Position numbers and translations under genes: made by a program | Shown here: in pieces, positions 57,440 through 64,000 of the stretch | Layout: each line of letters opens with the position of its first letter | How positions within the stretch are numbered: the stretch's first letter is position 1 | Assembly: GCF_000176855.2 (NCBI RefSeq) | Contig: NC_015138.1 | Span: forward strand, 3,968,001-4,032,000 | Direction: 5' to 3' | DNA: 64,000 nucleotides | From: Paracidovorax avenae ATCC 19860 | Lineage (GTDB): Bacteria > Pseudomonadota > Gammaproteobacteria > Burkholderiales > Burkholderiaceae_C | The notes under the pieces: model-generated | Told to the model about the DNA's origin: nothing | Database searches by the model: none | Seen by the model: only the letters and a program-made list of their open reading frames with translations

Positions 57440-58252
57440 TCAGCCGCCTTCCGGGGCCTTGCGCACGGGCACCGCCGGCGGCAATTCCTTCGCCTGCAGC
57501 GCGCGCACCTGCGCCACGAGCTGGTTGTGCGCGTCGAGGAATGCCGCGGCGATCACCTTGCCCTCGTTGGTATTGCTCCAGCCGGCTCCGGCGCCCCCGC
57601 CCAGGCGGCCCAGCATCAGGCCGCCCACGCCCAGGTCGGTGGTGCGGGCGGCCCCCGTGGCGGCGGCCACCTGCTCCGTCGTCTCGTTGTCCGACAGCAG
57701 CAGGGCCGTCTGGGCCTCCTTGAACTTCACCTGTTCCGCGAGGCCGATGAGGCCGGCCATGTCGCGCAGCCCGGGGATCATGGCGAGGATGCCTCCCAGG
57801 CCCCGCCCGGCGTCCTGCTCGCTGAAGGTGACGCTCGGGGTCAGCGTGTACTGCGCCTCGTAGCCCCGGCCCTTGTGCACCGTGGTGTCCTTGCGCAGCA
57901 CGCCCGCCTCGCGCAGGTCCTGCTCCTGCACCGTTCCGCGCAGGCCGGCGGAGCGGTCCACCACGCGGAAGCATCCGCTCTGCTGGGCCAGCAGCTTGAC
58001 CAGCGGCACGGGCGACGCCGGCAGCTGGTAGGCCGAGCCCATCACGTAGCCGTTCGGGTTCTCGGCCAGCGCCAGCGTGGCGACCGGTGCGTCGCAGCGC
58101 ACCAGCTCGTGCGCCGCGTTGCGCGCGCCCTGGGGGCCGGCCGAACCGCTCACCACCGAACCACCCTCGCCCAGTTCCGTCTTCTTCTCGCCGCAGGCCG
58201 CCAGGGCCAATACCGCCGCCAGGGCCGCGGCACCCTTCGCGAAATTCCGCAT
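57440..58252 (-). CDS. CsgG-like lipoprotein
   Basis: The 270-residue protein has a lipoprotein signal peptide with lipobox LAAC (AKGAAALAAVLALAAC) and a CsgG/HfaB-like domain: the CFRVVDRSAG segment and the later TTDLGVGGLMLGRLGGG and NTNEGKVIAAAFLDAHNQLV motif. CsgG forms an outer-membrane secretion pore for curli; no curli genes are nearby, so a related but unknown envelope role is more likely. It is downstream of the aspS terminator. Confidence 0.75.
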   Translation of the reverse strand: MRNFAKGAAALAAVLALAACGEKKTELGEGGSVVSGSAGPQGARNAAHELVRCDAPVATLALAENPNGYVMGSAYQLPASPVPLVKLLAQQSGCFRVVDRSAGLRGTVQEQDLREAGVLRKDTTVHKGRGYEAQYTLTPSVTFSEQDAGRGLGGILAMIPGLRDMAGLIGLAEQVKFKEAQTALLLSDNETTEQVAAATGAARTTDLGVGGLMLGRLGGGAGAGWSNTNEGKVIAAAFLDAHNQLVAQVRALQAKELPPAVPVRKAPEGG

Positions 58253-58266
58253 GACAGGTTCCTCGC

Positions 58267-58301
58267 AAAAAAAAATGGCAGAAGCCGCGAGGCCCCTGCC
58301 A
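58267..58301 (-). terminator. Intrinsic terminator after aspS
   Basis: On the minus strand TGGCAG and CTGCCA form the base of a stem with an inner GCC/GGC pair, followed by nine T residues, 29 bases after the aspS stop. Confidence 0.85.
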
Positions 58302-58329
58302 TGGATTGGAAACCGTTGCCGGCCTCCGG

Positions 58330-60144
58330 TCAGGCGGCCTTGGCGGCGTCCGGGTTGCGCAGGCGGATGTGCAGCTCGCGCAGCTGCTTCTCGTCCACCG
58401 GGCTCGGCGCCTGCGTGAGCAGGTCCTGCGCGCGCTGCGTCTTGGGGAAGGCGATCACGTCGCGGATCGACTCGGCACCGGTCATCAGCGTGATGAGGCG
58501 GTCCAGGCCGAAGGCGAGGCCGCCGTGCGGGGGCGCGCCGTACTGCAGCGCGTCGAGCAGGTAGCCGAACTTGGCGCGGGCGTCCTCGGGCGTGAGCTTG
58601 AGGGCCGCGAACACCTTGCTCTGCACCTCGGCGCGGTGGATCCGCACCGAGCCGCCACCCAGCTCCCAGCCGTTCAGCACCATGTCATAGGCCTTGGCGA
58701 TGCAGCGGCCCGGGTCCGTGTCCATCAGGTCTTCATGGCCGTCCTTGGGCGCCGTGAAGGGGTGGTGCACGGCCACCCAGCGCGCGTCGTCCTCGTCGTA
58801 CTCGAACATCGGGAAATCCACCACCCAGAGGGGTGCCCAGACGTTCTCGAACAGGCCGTTCTTCTTGCCGAATTCGCTGTGGCCGATCTTCAGGCGCAGC
58901 GCGCCGATCGCGTCGTTGACCACCTTCAGCTTGTCGGCGCCGAAGAACAGCAGGTCGCCGCTCTGCGCGCCGGTGCGCTTCAGGATCTCGGCGATGGCCG
59001 CGTCGTGGATGTTCTTCACGATCGGCGATTGCAGGCCGTCGCGGCCCTTGGCCAGGTCGTTGACCTTGATGTAGGCCAGGCCCTTGGCGCCGTAGATCTT
59101 CACGAACTCGGTGTAGGCATCGATCTCGCCGCGCGAGAGACCGCCCTCTTCGCGCGCGCCGCCGGGCACGCGCAGGGCCACCACCCGGCCGCCCTGCATG
59201 TTGGCCGCGCCCGAGAACACCTTGAAGTCCACGTCCTTCATGACATCGGTGAGTTCGGTGAACTCGAGCTTCACGCGCAGGTCGGGCTTGTCGGAGCCGA
59301 AGCGGAACGCCGCATCCTGGTACGTCATGATCGGGAACTCGCCCAGGTCCACGTCCAGCTGGGTCTTGAACACCTCGGTCACCATGCGCTGGAAGATCGC
59401 GCGGATCTCTTCCTCGCCCAGGAACGAGGTCTCGCAGTCGATCTGCGTGAACTCGGGCTGGCGGTCGGCCCGCAGGTCCTCGTCGCGGAAGCACTTGGTG
59501 ATCTGGTAGTAGCGGTCATAGCCGGCCACCATCAGCATCTGCTTGTAGAGCTGCGGCGACTGCGGCAGCGCGAAGAACTGGCCGTCGTGCACGCGGCTGG
59601 GCACCAGGTAGTCGCGCGCGCCTTCGGGCGTGCTCTTGCCCAGCATGGGCGTCTCGATGTCGATGAAGCCTTCCTTGTCCAGGAAGTTGCGCACCTGGAT
59701 CGCCGTCTTGTAGCGCAGCATCAGGTTGCGCTGCATGTAGGGGCGGCGCAGGTCGAGCACGCGGTGCGTGAGGCGCGTGGTCTCCGACAGGTTCTCGTCG
59801 TCCATCTGGAACGGAGGCGTCACCGAGGGGTTCAGCACGTTCAGCTCGTGACACAGCACCTCGATCTTGCCGCTCTTCAGGTTGTCGTTGGTCGTGCCCT
59901 CGGGGCGCGCGCGCACCAGGCCCTTGATCTGCACGCAGAACTCGTTGCGCACGCCTTCGGCCGTCTTGAACATGTCGGCACGGTCGGGGTCGCACACCAC
60001 CTGCACGTTGCCTTCGCGGTCGCGCAGGTCGATGAAGATCACGCCGCCATGGTCGCGGCGGCGGTTCACCCAGCCCGCGAGGGTGACGGTTTGGCCCATC
60101 AGGGCTTCGGTGACGAGACCGCAATAGTGGGAACGCATGGCCAT
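58330..60144 (-). CDS. aspS: Aspartyl-tRNA synthetase
   Basis: The 604-residue class II enzyme has the N-terminal OB-fold anticodon-binding domain ([20 protein letters not shown]), motif 2 ([18 protein letters not shown]) and motif 3 ([15 protein letters not shown]), plus the large GAD insertion of bacterial AspRS. Many Burkholderiales AspRS are non-discriminating and also charge tRNA-Asn; this cannot be decided from the gene alone. It is the third gene in the fmdB-DUF502-aspS set. A start at ATG 60138 is also possible. Confidence 0.96.
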   Translation of the reverse strand: MAMRSHYCGLVTEALMGQTVTLAGWVNRRRDHGGVIFIDLRDREGNVQVVCDPDRADMFKTAEGVRNEFCVQIKGLVRARPEGTTNDNLKSGKIEVLCHELNVLNPSVTPPFQMDDENLSETTRLTHRVLDLRRPYMQRNLMLRYKTAIQVRNFLDKEGFIDIETPMLGKSTPEGARDYLVPSRVHDGQFFALPQSPQLYKQMLMVAGYDRYYQITKCFRDEDLRADRQPEFTQIDCETSFLGEEEIRAIFQRMVTEVFKTQLDVDLGEFPIMTYQDAAFRFGSDKPDLRVKLEFTELTDVMKDVDFKVFSGAANMQGGRVVALRVPGGAREEGGLSRGEIDAYTEFVKIYGAKGLAYIKVNDLAKGRDGLQSPIVKNIHDAAIAEILKRTGAQSGDLLFFGADKLKVVNDAIGALRLKIGHSEFGKKNGLFENVWAPLWVVDFPMFEYDEDDARWVAVHHPFTAPKDGHEDLMDTDPGRCIAKAYDMVLNGWELGGGSVRIHRAEVQSKVFAALKLTPEDARAKFGYLLDALQYGAPPHGGLAFGLDRLITLMTGAESIRDVIAFPKTQRAQDLLTQAPSPVDEKQLRELHIRLRNPDAAKAA

Positions 60145-60232
60145 GGGTGCTTCTTCCTGCGCCCGCGAGGGGCGCCCAAACTGGAGGGAGGTATCGAGCG
60201 CGACCGTGCGGGACGCGCCGAAAGGTAAAGGG

Positions 60233-60853
60233 TTACTTGGAATCGGGGAGCGTGAGGTCCGGGGGAGCCACCACGCCCATCGACACGATGTACTTCAGCG
60301 CGGCATCCACGCTCATGTCGAGCTCGACGCAGTCGCTCTTGCGCAGGATCACGAAATAGCCGCCGGTCGGGTTGGGCGTCGTCGGCACATAGACGCTGAC
60401 ATAGCCGTCACGCAGGTAGGCGGCCACTTCGCCGCTGGGCGTGCCGGTGATGAACGCGACGGTCCAGACGCCCTCGCGCGGCCACTGCACGAGCACCGCC
60501 GTGCGGAAGGCGTTGCCGCTTTCGGAGAACAGCGTGTCCGAGACCTGCTTGACGCTCGAATAGATCGAGCGCACCACCGGGATGCGGCTCACGAGCCGGT
60601 CGCCCCACTCCACCAGCTTGCGGCCCGCGAAATTGCTGGCCAGCGCGCCGACCGCGAGCAGGATGGCCAGCGTGAGCAGCACGCCGAAGCCGGGGATGTG
60701 GAAGCCCAGCAGCCGGTCGGGCTGCCAGTTCTCGGGAAGGATCTGCAGCGTCTGGTCGAGCGTGCTGATGATCCAGTGCAGGACCCAGGCGGTGATCACG
60801 CCGGGCACGATCACCAGCAGGCCCGTGAACAGCCATTTGCGCAAAGCGGACAT
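60233..60853 (-). CDS. DUF502 membrane protein
   Basis: The 206-residue protein has two hydrophobic segments ([18 protein letters not shown] and [15 protein letters not shown]) and the conserved DUF502 region ([34 protein letters not shown]). It is an integral inner-membrane protein of unknown function and is commonly found just before aspS in betaproteobacteria, as here. Confidence 0.9.
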   Translation of the reverse strand: MSALRKWLFTGLLVIVPGVITAWVLHWIISTLDQTLQILPENWQPDRLLGFHIPGFGVLLTLAILLAVGALASNFAGRKLVEWGDRLVSRIPVVRSIYSSVKQVSDTLFSESGNAFRTAVLVQWPREGVWTVAFITGTPSGEVAAYLRDGYVSVYVPTTPNPTGGYFVILRKSDCVELDMSVDAALKYIVSMGVVAPPDLTLPDSK

Positions 60854-60863
60854 CGAGGGGCGT

Positions 60864-61181
60864 TCAGCTCTTGGAAGTGGGTGCGGCAGGCGCCGCGGGG
60901 GAAGCCGCCGGCGCTGGTGCAGGTGCCGCCGCAGGGGCGGAAGCGGGCGCCGCGGCGCCTTCCGCGGCCGGAGCCGGGGCGCTGGTGCCGCCGCCGCTGC
61001 CGCCGCGGAAATCGGTCACGTACCAGCCCGAGCCCTTGAGCTGGAAGCCGGCGGCCGTGACCTGCTTGGAGAACGTCTCGGCGCCACAGGCGGGGCAGAC
61101 CGTGAGCGGGGCATCGGAGATCTTCTGCAGCACATCCTTGGCATGGCCACAGGAGCCGCATTTATAGGCATAGATAGGCAT
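60864..61181 (-). CDS. FmdB-family zinc-ribbon protein
   Basis: The 105-residue protein begins MPIYAYKCGSCGH and has two C-x2-C pairs (C8, C11 and C29, C32) typical of the FmdB/CxxC-CxxC regulatory ribbon. A GSGWYVTDFRGG segment follows, then an Ala/Pro low-complexity tail of about 45 residues. Its role is unknown; FmdB proteins are proposed regulators. It is ten bases upstream of the DUF502 gene and likely cotranscribed with it and aspS. Confidence 0.9.
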   Translation of the reverse strand: MPIYAYKCGSCGHAKDVLQKISDAPLTVCPACGAETFSKQVTAAGFQLKGSGWYVTDFRGGSGGGTSAPAPAAEGAAAPASAPAAAPAPAPAASPAAPAAPTSKS

Positions 61182-61285
61182 TTTTTACCGTGCTATTGAA
61201 GGCGCGAAGGAGGGTTTGCAAAACCTTCAATTATAGGCAGGCGCTCCGCCACCCCTGCCCGCCCTCTTTTCGCGGCCCGCGCGGC

Positions 61286-62731
61286 TCACTCCGCTCCCGC
61301 CACCCGGTGGTGGGATCCGTGGCGATTGCCCACCCACTGGGGTGCCAGCGAGCCGGCGAGCATGCCCGCGACGGCGGCCAGCAGGCCGGCCAGCTGCGCC
61401 GGGAACACCTCGCCCACGGGCAGCGCCATGAACGCCAGCCAGAAGCCCAGGCCCAGCACGATGGCACACAGCGCGCCCTGGGTCGTGGCACGCTTCCAGT
61501 ACAGGCCGAACACCAGCGGCACGAAGGCGCCGACCAGCGGCACCTGGTAGGCGCCGGACACCAGCTCGTAGATGGACGTGCCCTGCATGCGGATCGAATA
61601 CGCCAGCACCAGCAGGCTGAACACCAGGGTGCTGATGCGCATGGTGCGCAGGTGCTCGCGGTCGGTCACGGAGGGGCGGAACTGGCGCCAGATGTTCTCG
61701 GTGAACGTGACGCTGGGCGCCAGCAGCGTGGCCGAGGCGGTGGACTTGAGCGCCGACAGCAGCGCACCAAAGAAGAGCACCTGCATCACGAAAGGCATCT
61801 TTTCGAGCACCAGCGTGGGGAGCACCTTCTGCGGATCGTCCTGCAGCAGCGCCGCCGTCTCCGCCGGCATGATGATGAGCGCGCTGGCCACGAGGAACAT
61901 GGGCACGAAGGCGAACAGGATGTAGCAGATGCCGCCGATCACGGGCCCGCGCGTGGCGGCCTTCAGGTTGTTGGCGGACATCACGCGCTGGAACACGTCC
62001 TGCTGCGGGATCGAACCGAACATCATGGTGATGCCGGCCGCGACGAAGAACACCACGTCGTGGAATTTCGGCTCCGGCAGGAAGCGGAACAGGTCGCGGC
62101 CCGCGGCGAAGTCGATCACCTTGCCGGCCCCTCCCGCCATCTCGCCCGCGAAGACGGCGATGATCGCCAGGCCCGCCACCAGGATGATCATCTGGATGAA
62201 ATCGGTCACCGCCACCGACCACATGCCGCCGAAGAGCGTGTAGGCGAGGATGGACACCACGCCGATCGTCATGCCCGCGGGGATGCTGATGGCGCCGCCC
62301 GAGAGCAGGTTGAACACCAGCCCCAGCGCCGTCACCTGCGCCGCGACCCAGCCCAGGTAGCTCAGCATGATGATGAGCGAGCAGATGATCTCCACCGCCC
62401 GGCCGTAGCGCTCGCGGTAGTAGTCGCTGATCGTGAGCAGCGTCATGCGGTAGAGCTTCGCGGCGAAGAAGATGCCCACCAGGATCAGGCAGAAGCCGGC
62501 ACCGAAGGGATCTTCCACCACGTTGCCCAGGCCGCCCTGGATGAACTTGGCGGGAATGCCCAGCACCGTCTCCGAACCGAACCAGGTCGCGAAGGTGGTG
62601 GTGATGATCATGTAGAGCGGCAGGTGGCGCCCGGCGATGGCGAAATCCGCCGTGTTCTTGACGCGCCTGGCCGCCACCAGCCCGATGGCGATGGTGACCA
62701 GCAGATAGACGATGACCAGGGTCAGCAGCAC
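61286..62731 (-). CDS. Sodium:solute symporter (SSS family)
   Basis: The 481-residue protein has about twelve to thirteen predicted membrane spans and SSS-family features (FAIAGRHLPLYMIITTTFATW, SALKSTASATLLAPSVTFTENI split across helix 8-9). It would use a sodium gradient to import an organic solute such as a carboxylate, amino acid or sugar; the substrate is not evident. It lies between ubiB and the fmdB set on the same strand, with a 104-base gap on the fmdB side, and seems an independent unit. Confidence 0.88.
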   Translation of the reverse strand: MLLTLVIVYLLVTIAIGLVAARRVKNTADFAIAGRHLPLYMIITTTFATWFGSETVLGIPAKFIQGGLGNVVEDPFGAGFCLILVGIFFAAKLYRMTLLTISDYYRERYGRAVEIICSLIIMLSYLGWVAAQVTALGLVFNLLSGGAISIPAGMTIGVVSILAYTLFGGMWSVAVTDFIQMIILVAGLAIIAVFAGEMAGGAGKVIDFAAGRDLFRFLPEPKFHDVVFFVAAGITMMFGSIPQQDVFQRVMSANNLKAATRGPVIGGICYILFAFVPMFLVASALIIMPAETAALLQDDPQKVLPTLVLEKMPFVMQVLFFGALLSALKSTASATLLAPSVTFTENIWRQFRPSVTDREHLRTMRISTLVFSLLVLAYSIRMQGTSIYELVSGAYQVPLVGAFVPLVFGLYWKRATTQGALCAIVLGLGFWLAFMALPVGEVFPAQLAGLLAAVAGMLAGSLAPQWVGNRHGSHHRVAGAE

Positions 62732-62800
62732 GGCATGCTCCTCGATGTCGCGAAGTGAGGGTTGTGGGTGGAGAGGATGCGCGGGCGGCGCTGCAGGGGC

Positions 62801-64000
62801 TTAGTGGAAGAACCGGATGCGGATCAGGAACTGCAGTGCCAGCAGCCCCAATACAAAACCCATGCCACCGTAGATGATGCCTTGCAGCAGCCGGTTGGTG
62901 CGGCGCTGCTCGGCGAGCAGTTCCTGCATCTCGCGCCGGTGGTCGTGCGGCTTGTGGCGCAGGTAGTCGTGCAGCAGGCGCGGCAGCTCGGGCAGCATCT
63001 TCGCGAAATGCGGCGACTCGGCCTTCACTTCGCGCCAGAGCCGCTGCGGCCCCATCTGGTCGAGCATCCACTTCTCGAGGAACGGCTTGGCCGTGCTCCA
63101 GAGGTCCAGCTCCGGGTCGAGCTGGCGGCCCAGGCCTTCGATGTTGAGCAGCGTTTTCTGCAGCAGCACGAGCTGCGGCTGGATCTCCACATGGAAGCGG
63201 CGCGAGGTCTGGAACAGCCGCATCAGCACCATGCCCAGGGAGATTTCCTTGAGCGGGCGGTCGAAATACGGCTCGCAGACGGCGCGGATGGCCGACTCCA
63301 GTTCGTTGATGCGCGTGTCGGCCGGCACCCAGCCGCTCTCCACGTGCAGCTCCGCCACGCGCTTGTAGTCGCGGCGGAAGAAGGCGGTGAAGTTCTGCGC
63401 CAGGTATTCCTTGTCGAACTCGGTGAGCGAGCCGACGATGCCGAAATCCAGCGAGATGTAGCGGCCGAACGAACCCGGCTCCAGGCTCACCTGGATGTTG
63501 CCCGGGTGCATGTCCGCGTGGAAGAAGCCGTCGCGGAAGACCTGCGTGAAGAAGATGGTGACGCCGTCGCGAGCCAGCTGGCGGATGTCCACCCCGGCCG
63601 CGCGCAGCCGCTCGATCTGGCTGATCGGCACGCCCTTCATGCGCTCCATCACCAGCACTTCCGGGTGGCAGAAGTCCCAGAGGATCTCCGGGATGCGCAC
63701 CAGGCCCAGGCCCTCCATGTTGCGGCGCAGCTGCGCGGCATTGGCGGCCTCGCGGATCAGGTCCAGCTCGTCGTGCAGGTAGTTGTCGAACTCCGCCACC
63801 ACCTGCCGGGGCTTCAGGCGCTTGCCATCGGCCGACAGGCTCTCCACCCAGCCGGCCATGGCGCGCATCAGCCCCAGGTCATTGTCGATCACGGGCAGCA
63901 TGCCGGGCCGCAGCACCTTCACGGCCACCTCGCGCTCCACGCCATGGCGGTCGCGGACGACGGCGAAATGCACCTGCGCGATGGAGGCGCTCGCCACGGG
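62801..64000 (-). CDS. ubiB: Ubiquinone biosynthesis kinase-like protein UbiB, 5' end cut by window
   Basis: The visible 399 codons cover most of the atypical kinase domain and the C-terminal membrane anchor: the Ala-rich nucleotide loop end ([12 protein letters not shown]), the Lys in VAVKVLRPG, the catalytic loop [13 protein letters not shown], the metal-binding DFG (SLDFGIVG) and two C-terminal hydrophobic segments. UbiB is an ATPase needed for coenzyme Q synthesis. The N-terminal KxGQ segment lies beyond the window edge; the GTG at 63997 is internal, not the start. Confidence 0.95.
   Translation of the reverse strand, partial: PVASASIAQVHFAVVRDRHGVEREVAVKVLRPGMLPVIDNDLGLMRAMAGWVESLSADGKRLKPRQVVAEFDNYLHDELDLIREAANAAQLRRNMEGLGLVRIPEILWDFCHPEVLVMERMKGVPISQIERLRAAGVDIRQLARDGVTIFFTQVFRDGFFHADMHPGNIQVSLEPGSFGRYISLDFGIVGSLTEFDKEYLAQNFTAFFRRDYKRVAELHVESGWVPADTRINELESAIRAVCEPYFDRPLKEISLGMVLMRLFQTSRRFHVEIQPQLVLLQKTLLNIEGLGRQLDPELDLWSTAKPFLEKWMLDQMGPQRLWREVKAESPHFAKMLPELPRLLHDYLRHKPHDHRREMQELLAEQRRTNRLLQGIIYGGMGFVLGLLALQFLIRIRFFH

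Noticed and set aside
54611-60228. Two long + strand frames opposite the CheW-domain gene and aspS
   Set aside because: Both are shadows of strongly supported minus-strand genes; aspS in particular has unambiguous synthetase motifs.

Overview
The window is high-GC DNA from a betaproteobacterium, most likely a plant-pathogenic Acidovorax or close Comamonadaceae relative. Two things point there: the housekeeping order hrcA/nadK-recN-rapZ, mutY, mutM, lolB-ispE-tRNA-Gln-prs-rplY-pth and aspS-DUF502-fmdB, and a HopQ1/XopQ-type type III effector. No species can be fixed from sequence alone.

Region 1 (1-12.4 kb) is a phage-derived island read leftward. A LexA-like (S24) repressor on the + strand faces a late operon across three operator-like dyads. 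The late operon starts with a zinc-finger, Q-like protein and goes directly to tail genes: tail tube, tail-assembly chaperones with a textbook -1 slippery heptamer, tape measure, a carbohydrate-binding-like tail protein, a tail fibre, a glycine-rich adhesin-like protein, DUF4376, a holin-like protein and a lysozyme. Terminase, portal and capsid genes are absent where they would be expected, so this may be a flexible, lambda-like tailocin. Seven intrinsic-terminator-like hairpins punctuate the operon, which fits antitermination control. The tape measure and the tail fibre each carry a one-base frameshift, so the locus may be decaying (or the assembly may hold errors).

Region 2 (12.65-12.99 kb) is a tRNA-Ile2(CAU) gene split by a 259-nt group I intron that closely resembles the Azoarcus tRNA-Ile intron. 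It sits just beyond the island.

Region 3 (13-29 kb) is core genome: a LuxR-type response regulator, a small secreted protein, hrcA, nadK-recN-rapZ, mutY, a dynamin-like GTPase, mutM, a TPR protein, lolB-ispE, tRNA-Gln, prs, rplY, pth and a ferredoxin.

Region 4 (29-38.6 kb) is a peptide/nickel-type ABC transporter. Its four membrane and ATPase genes are separated from the solute-binding protein by a hipBA-like module. A second HipA-family kinase (YjjJ type, with a fused winged HTH) lies nearby.

Region 5 (38.7-46.7 kb) is a glucarate-type catabolic cluster: a semialdehyde dehydrogenase, gudD and a Bug solute-binding protein. An IS110-family transposase gene separates it from its probable LacI-family regulator and a perfect 24-bp palindromic operator. 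A XopQ/HopQ1/RipB effector gene follows.

Region 6 (46.7-64 kb) holds a DUF429 protein, an EamA transporter, folE with a BLUF photoreceptor gene, a clsB-endonuclease pair, a TPR protein with a degenerate receiver domain, nudB, a large cytoplasmic sensor ending in a CheW domain, a CsgG-like lipoprotein, aspS, DUF502, an FmdB zinc ribbon, a sodium/solute symporter and the truncated ubiB at the right edge.
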